NCBI GenBank assembly: GCA_966128725.1
Contig: CBHYLN010000021.1
Span: forward strand, 1-49,287
Length of the DNA stretch: 49,287 bases
Source: JAFDZV01 sp966128725
Lineage (GTDB): Bacteria > Bacteroidota > Ignavibacteria > OLB7
Direction of reading: 5' to 3'
In this document: piece after piece, positions 26,302 through 35,157 of the stretch
Position numbering within the stretch: the stretch's first letter is position 1
How the letters are laid out: each line of letters begins with the position of its first letter
Position numbers and translations under genes: made by a program
Notes under the pieces: model-generated
Seen by the model: only the letters and a program-made list of their open reading frames with translations
Databases searched by the model: none
Told to the model about the DNA's origin: nothing

Positions 26302-27396
26302 CTAGAACTGCAACGTGGCGCAGCTTGCTGGATGCTCGATATCGCCGATGTCGTACAGGAAGAATCCGCTTTTCGCCGTGACGATCATCAGGTTTCCGCT
26401 GATGATGATGTCCTGCGCCACGATACCGTTGATGCCGCCAACACGGCGGGGATGCGCGCGATCGGACACATCAAGGATCACCACGCCGGCGTCGCCGTCG
26501 CACACCAGCACATGGTTGTCGCGCACCGCAAGCCCGTACGGGCCAGCCAGATCCACCGTGGTTACCAACTTGGGCGAGCGGATGTCGGCGATGCTGATAA
26601 CATCGAGCTGGTTGCTGTTGCCGCCGCACGAGCCGGTGCTGCGCAGCGTTACGTAGGCATAGTCCCCTTCAACCACAACGGGGTCGCAGCGGCGGGCATG
26701 CTCGAACTGCGACAGCGGAGCCGGCCGGTCGGGATCGGCCGCATCGTAGATATACATGCCCTCGCGGCCACCGATGAACAGCTTGCCGTTGTAGGGAAAG
26801 ATGGTTTCGATGGCCCAGGCAACCGCCACGGTGTTCTTATACCGAGGGCGGGCGGGATCGCTGATATCGAACACCCGAAGCGAGTAATCGTCGATACAGT
26901 ACAGCCGATCGCCCACAATCGTGAAGCGTGCAAGCGAGCCGCCGGTGCCGGTGCCGCCGGTCGCCACGGGCGCATCAACCATCGTCTCCTGACTGCACGT
27001 GTTGCAGCCGGAGCTGCCGCCAACATCGGTGATCACCACATCGTCCATCGGCATCATGCGCGGCAACGTTGTAAACGCCGAGCCAACCGTGTCCACCGCC
27101 CGCGGGTTGCCAACATCGCTGATGTTGTACACCACCAGGTTGTAGCCGTTATCGGCGTACATGAAGTTGTCGCGCACGGCCACGTCGGAGTTTTCCGTGA
27201 TCGCGATACGCCCTTTCAATTGCGGCGCCTTGGGATTGCTCAGGTCGTAGAACGTTATGTCCGTGCCCGGCGTCGTGCGGATCAGGGTGTTCCCGTACAG
27301 GTAGATTTTCGAAACGCCGTCGCCGTTGGTACCAACCCGGTACCCAACCGAGAACAGCAGAAGCGCAAGAAGGCAGAACAGTGTCGATCGCCGCAT
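26302..27396 (-). CDS. Exported LVIVD-repeat (beta-propeller-like) protein
   Basis: A 364-residue protein with an N-terminal hydrophobic signal (RRSTLFCLLALLLFSVGYRVG). It contains several repeats of about 40-45 residues with the pattern xxLxVYDISDPxxPRxxxxV: ITFYDLSNPKAPQLKG, LVVYNISDVGNPRAVD, LRVFDISDPARPRYKN, LDVISIADIRSPKLVT, VVILDVSDRAHPRRVG and FFLYDIGDIEHPA. These are LVIVD repeats, probably forming a beta-propeller on the cell surface or in the periplasm; the ligand is unknown. A GAGG ribosome-binding site precedes the ATG at 27396. A cluster CNTCSQE may carry a disulfide. Confidence 0.82.
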   Translation of the reverse strand: MRRSTLFCLLALLLFSVGYRVGTNGDGVSKIYLYGNTLIRTTPGTDITFYDLSNPKAPQLKGRIAITENSDVAVRDNFMYADNGYNLVVYNISDVGNPRAVDTVGSAFTTLPRMMPMDDVVITDVGGSSGCNTCSQETMVDAPVATGGTGTGGSLARFTIVGDRLYCIDDYSLRVFDISDPARPRYKNTVAVAWAIETIFPYNGKLFIGGREGMYIYDAADPDRPAPLSQFEHARRCDPVVVEGDYAYVTLRSTGSCGGNSNQLDVISIADIRSPKLVTTVDLAGPYGLAVRDNHVLVCDGDAGVVILDVSDRAHPRRVGGINGIVAQDIIISGNLMIVTAKSGFFLYDIGDIEHPASCATLQF

Positions 27397-27576
27397 GGTG
27401 TACCTCGACTGAAAACCCGACGTAAGGAATGAATGGCCGCTGGCGGAATATCCGACGCACAACAGCGCCTGGCTGCACGGCCGCCGTGTGGTGACACCCG
27501 ACATCGCGAATGTAACGCATCAGGGCGCAGCGAACCAGCAACAACCACCGAATGCCATGGGTACCCGTCGCGGGCC
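27397..27576. other. Intergenic, nothing recognised
   Basis: This divergent space holds the 5' side of the LVIVD-repeat gene. No clear promoter box for that gene and no RNA gene is visible here; the recognisable sites start at 27577. Confidence 0.4.
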
Positions 27577-27594
27577 GGTACATACATATGTACC
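27577..27594. promoter_or_regulatory. 18-bp palindrome, possible operator
   Basis: GGTACATACATATGTACC is a palindrome with 8-bp arms and a 2-nt centre. It lies 10 bp upstream of the -33 TTG of the promoter below, a typical place for a dimeric activator or repressor. Confidence 0.55.
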
Positions 27595-27604
27595 ATCCCC
27601 CCTC

Positions 27605-27635
27605 TTGCATTCGTAATCTCTCCGCCATAAATTTG
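27605..27635 (+). promoter_or_regulatory. Bacteroidota-type promoter TTG-N20-TAAATTTG
   Basis: TTG at 27605-27607 and TAAATTTG at 27628-27635, separated by 20 nt, match the Bacteroidota consensus (-33 TTG, -7 TAnnTTTG) better than any other site in the window. Transcription would start near 27640 and read toward the lipoprotein gene. Confidence 0.7.
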
Positions 27636-27677
27636 CATCCGCTCCGCCCACACAGCTCCCCAACCAAGGCTCTCTCC

Positions 27678-27764
27678 ATGGCTCCCTTCATCAGGATGCT
27701 TTTCCTTCGCGTTCATGTGTTGATGCGCGCATGGCAGCTCATGAGCCGGTTCAACGGTGAGTGA
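27678..27764 (+). CDS. Possible 28-aa leader peptide
   Basis: A short open frame inside the ~185-nt leader made by the promoter at 27605. AAGG stands about 9 nt before its ATG. The peptide is hydrophobic and basic with four internal Met residues. It could be a translated leader or chance; only position and the ribosome-binding site support it. Confidence 0.25.
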   Translation: MAPFIRMLFLRVHVLMRAWQLMSRFNGE

Positions 27765-27824
27765 TCATAGCCGTTGATGGATCCAATAAAGGAACAATCA
27801 ACAACATTCATCGGGAGATGTACC

Positions 27825-28685
27825 ATGAGACACAGAAGTGTTCTGGCCATGATGGCCGGCCTGTGCGCAATGGCAGCGATCGCCTGCCAACGGAGTGATG
27901 TGGAAGCGGTTGATCCGGATGCAGGCCGTGGCGCCGGGAAGGGGCCGGGCCGGGGCTTGCTGGCCATCGAGACCCCATCCATCGAAAACGTTGGGATTCT
28001 GCATAACAACGGACTGGAATATCTGCGGGCGTGCTACGATCACCAACGCGCATTCGCCAGCAACCAGGCCCAGGCGGATTACATTCTCGCGCTCACCGGC
28101 GCATGGTTCCGGTCAATGCTCGGCTGGGATTCCAACGCCGTCAACTGCGGGCCAAATCAGGGCGATCTGGCGGCGATGCTGAGCAGGCGCTACCCGGACA
28201 ACGATGCGGATGTCTGGACGGCGTTGAAGGCCGATCCCGTTTTTACGGCGAATGTTTCGGCCAACGACGTGGCCGCGATCGACGCCGCGATGACGGTGTT
28301 CGCCCTCCCAACCCAGGGCATGTCGCAAGGGCAGATCGCCCAACGCATCGTCGGCGTTGCCGACAGCCTGATTGCGTTGTCGAAGGCCGTCAACCTGGGC
28401 GAGCTTCCCGCCAGTTTTCTTCGATTGATGAAGGGCTCGGCGATGCACTGGAGCGAGCACCCCGTACGGACGGATGAATGCCCCGGGCCGCCGCCGGAAG
28501 TGGCGCAATTGATTCAGATCGATTGTGTTGGTTATCTGGTCGGCTGGTGGGTGGCTCTCAGTGCCGAGATCGGTGCCAACGGGCACGCCGACATCTCGAA
28601 TCAATGGAAACGTATCGGGGCCGGGGCCGCTGCGGCCATCAGCTGGAGCATGGGCGGCCCGGTTCGGAGGTTCTTCGGGGGGTAA
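27825..28685 (+). CDS. Lipoprotein of unknown function
   Basis: A 286-residue protein with a lipoprotein signal (RHRSVLAMMAGLCAMAAIAC, lipid-modified Cys near residue 21), so it is likely anchored in a membrane. The mature part starts with a Gly-rich linker (DAGRGAGKGPGRG), then a helical domain with paired Cys (LRACYDH, AVNCGPN, TDECPGPP, QIDCVGYLVGWWVAL). No family recognised. The ATG at 27825 has GGGAG at good spacing; an upstream ATG at 27774 lacks one. It stands behind the clearest promoter in the window and an 18-bp palindrome, so it may be regulated. Confidence 0.6.
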   Translation: MRHRSVLAMMAGLCAMAAIACQRSDVEAVDPDAGRGAGKGPGRGLLAIETPSIENVGILHNNGLEYLRACYDHQRAFASNQAQADYILALTGAWFRSMLGWDSNAVNCGPNQGDLAAMLSRRYPDNDADVWTALKADPVFTANVSANDVAAIDAAMTVFALPTQGMSQGQIAQRIVGVADSLIALSKAVNLGELPASFLRLMKGSAMHWSEHPVRTDECPGPPPEVAQLIQIDCVGYLVGWWVALSAEIGANGHADISNQWKRIGAGAAAAISWSMGGPVRRFFGG

Positions 28686-28710
28686 GGCACGCATCCTGAC
28701 AATTGATCAC

Positions 28711-28739
28711 GGGCGGGACCGCACAATCGGTTCCCGCCC
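28711..28739 (+). terminator. Hairpin after the lipoprotein gene
   Basis: GGGCGGGA pairs with TCCCGCCC, with an inner CCG/CGG. It is followed by ATTGCTTC, so the T-run is weak. It lies 26 nt after the stop. Confidence 0.4.
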
Positions 28740-28780
28740 ATTGCTTCAACAACCGGTAATTCAAACAACGCTGTTGCATC

Positions 28781-29221
28781 ATGGGAAACGATCGAACAAC
28801 CCCGCTCGATGATCTTGAAACCCAGCGGCGGCTTGCGCGCGCCAACCAACTGGCCTGGGGTCTGATGGTTGGCGTGGCATTTGCCGGCTTCATCGGGGCC
28901 CAACTGTTCCTGCGCAACGATGAAGTGTCGGCGATACTTGGCGCGGCCTGTGTTGTGGGCATGATCTCGCGCGAACTGATCATGCTCTGGATCTTTCGCG
29001 GATCACCGCCCGCGGCTCCAACTCGCACCCCACGCTCGGAGTGGCTTGGAACAACCATCCAGATCGCCTTCGTGATGCTGCTGTGGCTGCTGCCATCAAT
29101 CGCCGAAGGCCATATCCCGGCCCGGGCTTGGGCCGGCGCCGCGATAACGGCCGGGGCGTTTGTGGCGTACAACGGATGGCGACAATCGCGCACCGGCCGT
29201 CCGGGGCGCGCCATCACGTAA
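28781..29221 (+). CDS. Small membrane protein, four predicted helices
   Basis: A 146-residue protein with four hydrophobic stretches: about 25-45 (AWGLMVGVAFAGFIGAQLFL), 50-70, 90-107 (TTIQIAFVMLLWLLPSI) and 115-133 (AWAGAAITAGAFVAYNGW). A short basic C-terminus follows. It is probably an inner-membrane protein; no family recognised. It follows the unknown lipoprotein by 95 bp with a hairpin between them. Confidence 0.55.
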   Translation: MGNDRTTPLDDLETQRRLARANQLAWGLMVGVAFAGFIGAQLFLRNDEVSAILGAACVVGMISRELIMLWIFRGSPPAAPTRTPRSEWLGTTIQIAFVMLLWLLPSIAEGHIPARAWAGAAITAGAFVAYNGWRQSRTGRPGRAIT

Positions 29222-29343
29222 CAACTCGGCACCGGGCGAGCATCATCGAGGAGCCGGCGGACGGAAGCTTGCTGGCACCATGCCACGCAACCGCGTTCGC
29301 AAACCGCACGCGCGCCCACGGTTGCGGCAGATGCCGCGCCACA

Positions 29344-30414
29344 TCACTTACCGAACGGATCGCCCGCGAATCGGAACGTGACGGCGACAAACGGATTGAC
29401 GCCGTATACCGCACGGTGCAGTTGCTCGTCGGCGACAGGCTCGCTCAGGTGATCGCCTTCCAGATACCGCGTGTTCAACCGGCGCAGGCTATGCGCCACG
29501 GCCCCGACCGCCACGGTCAGGTTCTGATTGTAGGTCAGCGACGCTCCCAACAGAATCATCGGATGGGCCAGGTCGATCCCGATGCCGCCCGTTGCGCTTG
29601 CCGACCAGTCGTTTCCGGCATCAACCGACGGCAGCCAGTGGAACAGAACCGTTGGCACCGGCTGGGTAACCGCGTCGTCGCTTGCACGAGCCACGCGGTA
29701 GGTGTGTCCGGTATCGGCGCGCGTCACGTACTCGCGATTGCGCTGCAGCATGATCGGAAAGGCAAACCCCACCGAGATCCGCCAGCTTCCACGCGGTGGC
29801 GCGGTGAGCACGGTTGTCCAGACGCGCTCGCGATCGCGACCGGCCGCCGCTTTGTTGATCGTGACAACCAGCCGCGACCCCGGCCCAAACCGCGCCACAT
29901 CGGCAAGCCGGAATGCCTCGGTCGGCCCCAACGAATCCGGCCCGGCACCACCGCTCCCCATGCTGCCAGAGAACCGGCCCGAAGTACCGGCCGGGCTTCC
30001 GCCCGGCCCGGCATGTTCCGCCGGTATCACGCCATGTGCGCTTGTTGCGGCCGGGCCGGCAGGCCTCGCCGATGCACTGTTGGCCGCAGCGTCCGACGTG
30101 TCGGCAAACAACAGCCGGCCGTACCGCGCATTTGCCGGCAGCGCGGCGCCAACCCCAGCCAACGAAAACGAAGGCATGGCCACGTCGTCCACATTGATCG
30201 CCACGGTGTACCCGGCATTGCCGCGTACGCCAACAATCACCAGATCGATCGACGTCTCGCAGCGAATGGCCAACGGCCGCGTTACGGTGACGCCATCCGG
30301 TTGGGAAATGATATCAACCACGATTTCCGCGGTCGGAATCGATGCCCACACTACCTCGACAGCAAGAACGAACAGCGACGTGGCGGTAAGAAGGAAACGG
30401 ACTCGAATACGCAT
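29344..30414 (-). CDS. Exported protein, probable outer-membrane type
   Basis: A 356-residue protein with a signal peptide (RIRVRFLLTATSLFVLAVEVVWAS). A beta-rich N-terminal part (AEIVVDIISQPDGVTVTRPLAI) is followed by a Gly/Ala/Ser/Pro-rich linker (about residues 115-165). A C-terminal region follows with alternating hydrophobic strands, ending VNPFVAVTFRFAGDPFGK, as in outer-membrane barrels. One strand carries SWRISVGFAFPIML. The function is unknown. It lies on the minus strand upstream of nothing obvious; the ATG at 30414 begins the signal peptide. Confidence 0.5.
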   Translation of the reverse strand: MRIRVRFLLTATSLFVLAVEVVWASIPTAEIVVDIISQPDGVTVTRPLAIRCETSIDLVIVGVRGNAGYTVAINVDDVAMPSFSLAGVGAALPANARYGRLLFADTSDAAANSASARPAGPAATSAHGVIPAEHAGPGGSPAGTSGRFSGSMGSGGAGPDSLGPTEAFRLADVARFGPGSRLVVTINKAAAGRDRERVWTTVLTAPPRGSWRISVGFAFPIMLQRNREYVTRADTGHTYRVARASDDAVTQPVPTVLFHWLPSVDAGNDWSASATGGIGIDLAHPMILLGASLTYNQNLTVAVGAVAHSLRRLNTRYLEGDHLSEPVADEQLHRAVYGVNPFVAVTFRFAGDPFGK

Positions 30415-30650
30415 GGCGCCCCCCGGTATAACAGAGTGGCGGCGGGCCGGCGGCGCGGGAAGGTGGAGCGGGTAACGAGACATCGGTGACGACATCCCGG
30501 GCTGTGCGCAAGTCGGCGGCGTCGCATACCAACATACAGGCCACCATGCCCGTGGTTACAATGCGATGCCAGCGGAATGGCAGCAGGCGAACAATGAGGA
30601 AGTCCGGGTGGCGATCGCGAACAGTCCGTTGAACGACCTCGGCACCCCGG
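30415..30650. other. Intergenic, no gene; one inverted repeat
   Basis: No convincing coding frame. GAACAGTCCG (30620-30629) is the inverted complement of CGGACTGTTC at 30649-30658, which overlaps the left end of the repeat element that follows. Confidence 0.5.
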
Positions 30651-30766
30651 ACTGTTCAACAACAGTCGGATATCTGACGGGCAAACGGACGTGAATGAGG
30701 CGGCCTTCCGAGCGCCGCGGTGAGCGGCCACGCGGGCCAACGCCGCGGATGACGTTGTTCAGCAGT
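30651..30766 (-). repeat. ~116-bp repeated 3' element, copy B
   Basis: The partner of 26181-26298, differing by a 2-nt indel and scattered substitutions. Its inverted ends are ACTGTTCAACAAC and GTTGTTCAGCAGT. As in copy A, it begins exactly 3 nt after the stop codon of a minus-strand gene, here the T9SS protein. Confidence 0.8.
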
Positions 30767-30769
30767 CCA

Positions 30770-33196
30770 TTAACGCACCACGCGCAGCGGAACCGTACGA
30801 ACGGCGCCGGGTGTGCGCAGGGTGCAATAATATTGGCCGCTTGGCAGATCGGTCAGATCCAGAAACACCGAATACCTGCCCGGCACGGCATCGCCGCTGA
30901 CGATGGTGGCAATGTGGCGGCCAAGCGCGTCGGCCAGCGTAATGCTCGCCGGCGCCTTTTCCTGCACCGTGTACTCCAGCGTGGCGCGGCTGGCCGCTTC
31001 ATTCGCCCGCACGATCTTCAAGCCGACAACGCCGGTAACGTCAATCAGCCGCGGGCCGCCCTGATAACAGATGCCCAGCAAACGGAAGGCCCCGCCCGAG
31101 GTGTCGGTACGCACGGTGGTGCACTGGTTCCAGACGATGGTATCGATTGTGATCTCGGCGGCATCGGTATCGGCAAGCGCGGCCATGAACCGGAACCGCG
31201 TAAGCGTATCGCCAACACGCCGGCCGCGGACCGAAAGAATCGCCGTTGGCCCCGGCGCGGACTGCCCCTGTGTAAGGGTGCCATCGGAAACGCCTCTCGG
31301 AATCATCAACCGCCGGTTATACCGGATGGTTGCCGTGAAGTCATCGTACCCACAGCCGGCCAGGCCGCCGTCCACAAGCACCAACGGGATCTCGATGGCG
31401 TCGCCGGATCGCGCCTCGGCGCTGCCCAGCATCACAGCCGGCATCAGCGTCTCCACCGCAACCGACGTGCTGGTACTGCCGCCGCACCCGAACGAATCGG
31501 TAACAGCAACACCGTACGTGCCCGACGCATGAACCACGATGCTCTGCGTGGTGTCGCCGGTGGACCACAGGTACCGGAAACCCGACGGCGCAATAAGCGT
31601 GGCGCTGTCGCACGGGCAGATCGTAGGCCCGGGAGTAACCGCGATCGCAGGCTGCGGGTTCTGCCGCACCGTAACGCTCACCGGCCGCGACGGCCGCAGG
31701 CATCCGTTGGAGTCCAACGTGATAACACTGTAGATGCCGGTGGCCTTCGCCGTCAACGTGCGCGAACGCGAGCCGTCGGACCATTCGTACGTAAGGAAGC
31801 CCGGCCCGGCATCGAACAACACGCTGTCGCCGTCGCAGAACACGGTGTCGCCGAACACGGAGATCACCGGCGTGCGGCATGGGCGCAGGTCATCAGCGCC
31901 GGTATTGTAGGATAGCGCCCCCTCCTGCCCGAACGAATACGGGTAGGCGTTGACACCCCAATACGAGCTTATCCGATGCGGCCCCTCTGGCACCTCGATC
32001 TGGGCATAGGCGTAGAACGGATCGCCTGGCACCGGCTTGAATCGGTCGATGATCTGCACGCCGTCGAGCAACACCTGGTCCAACGAACGATTCAGCGTCA
32101 CGATGCTGACATAGTGCTTGCTGATGGCCGCCAACGGGAAGGAGTAGAAACGCACGTCGTGGCGAACGATATCCACCGGGTTCAGCACCAGCATCGCGGG
32201 ATCGCCGAAGCTGGCAAAATCGTACTGCGAGCCGTTGGTGTATTGCGCGATGTGGATTGGTTGATCTGCCTGGATCACCGACGGCGCGGTGAGCATGAAC
32301 TCCTTGAACTTGCCGGCATCAAGCCTGAACGGCGCCATGCCGTCCACCCGCACGGTGGTGCTGTCGGTGCCGGCGAGCACGCGGTAGGTATCACCGTCAC
32401 GCGTAAGCGTGGGCACCGCCACGTAATAACTGCCCCAGCGGTTCATCGGGATGCACTGCTCGAACACGAAATCGCGATACGGCACATTGACCGGAATAAA
32501 CGGGCGCGAAGAACCGCTGAACATCGCGAACCGCTTGCCGTTCAACGAACGCACCCGGCTGCCGGTAAGGTCCGTATCGCCCTCCACCTGAAATACCTCG
32601 CCCGCACGCATCATCACCGTGAACGGTACGCCCGGAAGCTGCCCGCCAACGGTACGGTCGGTTGAGGTGATCTCTATATGGGTGCTGTCCTCCACGGCAA
32701 CCACCTGCATCTCGCTTGGATACGGCGGCAGGTTGCGCACGGTGCCATCGTACGAGAGCACGCGGTAATCCGAGCCGAGCGCGTCGATGGGATACACAAT
32801 CGACGCATCCATCGTCTGCGGCAGGTAGCTCAGACTATACACCTCGCAGGTATCGGACGTAACAATGCGGAAGGCCTTCCCCTCGATGCCTTCGGAGCCG
32901 AAGGACATGAGCAGGTTGGACGGGAGCGCAATCATACGCCCGGTATTGGCGGGCACACCGAAATTCTGCGACCAGCCGTTGCGTGGGATGGAGACCGTGC
33001 CGGTAGTGTTATTGCTGGAGACGACGTAGATGTAGAAATCGGGGAGCTTGCCGTTGGCGTCGATGTTGTACATGAAGCCACCCCAGAACTCCTTGCCCAG
33101 CGTTCCCTGCGCGCTCGCGGCCAACGGGGCAAGCAGCATGGCCACCGCGATTGCGGACAGCATTTGTACGAGGGTTCGCCTGAGCAATGTAGGCAT
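30770..33196 (-). CDS. T9SS cargo protein with IgGFc-binding-type N-terminal domain
   Basis: An 808-residue secreted protein. Residues 1-30 form a signal peptide. Residues ~35-420 match the IgGFc_binding N-terminal domain (GKEFWGGFMYN, TVSIPRNGWSQNF, GSDYRVLSYDG, RWGSYYVAVP). Two Ig/PKD-like repeats follow (CDGDSVLFDAGPGFLTYEWSDG and CDSATLIAPSGFRYLWSTGDT), then a cohesin-like beta domain. The C-terminal ~80 residues are a type A Por sorting domain (KIVRANEAASRATLEYTV ... LGRHIATIVSG ... DLPSGQYYCTLRT). It should be exported by type IX secretion and displayed or released at the surface, perhaps in adhesion. The ATG at 33196 starts the signal peptide. Confidence 0.85.
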   Translation of the reverse strand: MPTLLRRTLVQMLSAIAVAMLLAPLAASAQGTLGKEFWGGFMYNIDANGKLPDFYIYVVSSNNTTGTVSIPRNGWSQNFGVPANTGRMIALPSNLLMSFGSEGIEGKAFRIVTSDTCEVYSLSYLPQTMDASIVYPIDALGSDYRVLSYDGTVRNLPPYPSEMQVVAVEDSTHIEITSTDRTVGGQLPGVPFTVMMRAGEVFQVEGDTDLTGSRVRSLNGKRFAMFSGSSRPFIPVNVPYRDFVFEQCIPMNRWGSYYVAVPTLTRDGDTYRVLAGTDSTTVRVDGMAPFRLDAGKFKEFMLTAPSVIQADQPIHIAQYTNGSQYDFASFGDPAMLVLNPVDIVRHDVRFYSFPLAAISKHYVSIVTLNRSLDQVLLDGVQIIDRFKPVPGDPFYAYAQIEVPEGPHRISSYWGVNAYPYSFGQEGALSYNTGADDLRPCRTPVISVFGDTVFCDGDSVLFDAGPGFLTYEWSDGSRSRTLTAKATGIYSVITLDSNGCLRPSRPVSVTVRQNPQPAIAVTPGPTICPCDSATLIAPSGFRYLWSTGDTTQSIVVHASGTYGVAVTDSFGCGGSTSTSVAVETLMPAVMLGSAEARSGDAIEIPLVLVDGGLAGCGYDDFTATIRYNRRLMIPRGVSDGTLTQGQSAPGPTAILSVRGRRVGDTLTRFRFMAALADTDAAEITIDTIVWNQCTTVRTDTSGGAFRLLGICYQGGPRLIDVTGVVGLKIVRANEAASRATLEYTVQEKAPASITLADALGRHIATIVSGDAVPGRYSVFLDLTDLPSGQYYCTLRTPGAVRTVPLRVVR

Positions 33197-33536
33197 AGGG
33201 GAAGATAAGCGCGGCGCCCTTGGTTGCTGGTCTGGATGGCCCGACCCCGTTCGCCGCCCAATGGTAGAGGCCAAACGGGATGGCACTGCCGATGGCAGGC
33301 GCCGAATCGGGATAATATACACCACGGGGCTCTTCCGTGGTACGGATCAAGGACCAGGGTTGTGTTGTGGTTTCCAATGGGCCGCGCCCGCATCCGCAAG
33401 GCCCCTCCGTTGTGTTGCTCCGCGCCGAGTGCGGCGATCCACATCCGGCGCGATCGCCGCAACGGAAACAGCCGGGCGCGCATGGCGAGCACGGTCGACA
33501 GGCGATCGTGGGCAACAACCGGCTGGCCGCGGCGCC
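33197..33536. other. Intergenic, nothing firm
   Basis: A 340-bp gap between the T9SS protein and mgtE, both on the minus strand. It contains a small hairpin (CCACGG / CCGTGG near 33324) and no clear promoter box, terminator or coding frame. Confidence 0.4.
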
Positions 33537-34919
33537 CTACTTCAATACCGTGCCCTGCAACACCATCAACGCCACGGTGAAGTAGATCACCAACCCGGTA
33601 ACATCCACAAGCGTTGCAACAAACGGCGCCGAGGATGTGGCCGGGTCGGCGCCAAGCCGCTTCAGCAGGAACGGAAGCATCGATCCGGAAAGTGTTCCCC
33701 ACAACACAACGCCCACCAGCGACACGCCAACGGTAACGCCCACCAGAATCCAGTGCGGGCCATACACATCGCTGAACAGCGTCCAGGCGGCGATGCGGGT
33801 AAATCCGATTACGCCCAGGATCACGCCAAGCAACACACCGGAGTAGATCTCGCGCCGCATCACCAACCACCAATCGCGCAGCGTTACTTCGCCCAGCGCC
33901 AGCGCGCGGATGATCAGCGTGGCGGCCTGCGAACCGGAGTTCCCGCCGCTGGAGATAATCAACGGCACAAACAGCGCAAGCACCACGGCCTTTTCGATCT
34001 GATGTTCGAAGTAGCTCATGGCCGTGGCGGTGAGCATTTCGCCCAGGAACAGCACCACCAGCCAACTGGCGCGCTTGCGGATCATCTGCGCGATGGGTGT
34101 GTCGATATACGGCTCGTCGAGCGCCTCAAGACCACCGAACTTCTGGATGTCCTCGGTGGCCTCCTCCTCGGCAACGTCCAGAACGTCGTCGATCGTGACG
34201 ATGCCAACCAGCACGCCCGAGCTGTCCACCACGGGCAGGGCCACGCGGTCGTACTTCCGGAACACATCAACGGCCGTCTCCTGATCGTCGGTCACCTTCA
34301 GCGCCACGAACTGGCCGTCCATGATTTCCGCAACCGGCTCATCCAGCGGCGCCAGCAGGAACTCGCGGCTGGCGATGTCGTCGATCAGCTTGTGCGATCG
34401 ATCGATCACGTAGATCACATCCATCGTCTCGGAGTTCTTGCCGTACCGGCGGATGTAATCCAACACCTGCTTCACGGTCCAGCCGGAACGCACCGCCACG
34501 TAGTCGGGCGTCATCAGGCGGCCCACGCTGTTCTCGGGGTAGCCCAGCAGCGTTTGGGCAACGGCGCGCTCCTCCGGCGACAACAGGAGCATCAAACGCC
34601 CGGCCGTCCCCGATGGCAGATTCTCGAACAGCGCCGTACGGTCATCCGGGGGCATCTCGTTGAGAATGCCGCCGATTTCATCGGGCCGCAGCGTGTCCAG
34701 CAGGAATTCCTGAACCGAGAGATCGAGATATGCGAAGGTGGCAGCCGCCAGGTGCGCCGGGAAGGTTCGGAAAAGCTTCGCCTGCTCCTCCTCATCGAAA
34801 TCATCCACCAGTTCGGCGAGATCAACAGGAACCCACTCCTCGAAGATTTCTCGGAGCATTTCGGTCTCGCGGAGTTCCAGCAACTGCAAGATTTCCGGTT
34901 GCAGCAGTTTCCCGATCAT
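33537..34919 (-). CDS. mgtE: Magnesium transporter MgtE
   Basis: A 460-residue Mg2+ channel. It has an N-terminal regulatory domain (residues ~30-140, LAELVDDFDEEEQAKLFRTF, LDTLRPDEIGGILNEMPPDDRTALFENLP), two CBS domains (GRLMTPDYVAVRSGWTVKQVL and the segment around VALPVVDSSGVLVGIVTIDDVLD), and five C-terminal helices with the pore motif SSGGNSGSQAATLIIRALALGE. This is the full family architecture. A strong ribosome-binding site (AAGGGAGG) precedes the ATG at 34919. It is divergent from an NRAMP-related transporter, so two metal-transport genes share one control region. Confidence 0.96.
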   Translation of the reverse strand: MIGKLLQPEILQLLELRETEMLREIFEEWVPVDLAELVDDFDEEEQAKLFRTFPAHLAAATFAYLDLSVQEFLLDTLRPDEIGGILNEMPPDDRTALFENLPSGTAGRLMLLLSPEERAVAQTLLGYPENSVGRLMTPDYVAVRSGWTVKQVLDYIRRYGKNSETMDVIYVIDRSHKLIDDIASREFLLAPLDEPVAEIMDGQFVALKVTDDQETAVDVFRKYDRVALPVVDSSGVLVGIVTIDDVLDVAEEEATEDIQKFGGLEALDEPYIDTPIAQMIRKRASWLVVLFLGEMLTATAMSYFEHQIEKAVVLALFVPLIISSGGNSGSQAATLIIRALALGEVTLRDWWLVMRREIYSGVLLGVILGVIGFTRIAAWTLFSDVYGPHWILVGVTVGVSLVGVVLWGTLSGSMLPFLLKRLGADPATSSAPFVATLVDVTGLVIYFTVALMVLQGTVLK

Positions 34920-35157
34920 GACTGCCTCCCTTGCTGGTTGGAGATATACGATTATATCGGACCAATCAAAATACGCCGCTCAACGCCCGATCCGTCTGTT
35001 ACGAAATATAAATCCTGGGGGCTCTTCGCGCGGACGCCTGCCGCACACGCTGCAACGCCAATTACCCGCCCGCACCCACTATATTGCCGGCCTGAAGTTG
35101 CCGGCGCACGCATCCGTGCGCGCTGCCGGCCTGCAATCAGCCAGGACGGACAACCAT

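Noticed and set aside
34920..35157. Mg2+ riboswitch in the mgtE leader
   Set aside because: The leader is short and I find no M-box or similar conserved elements by eye. A covariance search would be needed to exclude it fully.
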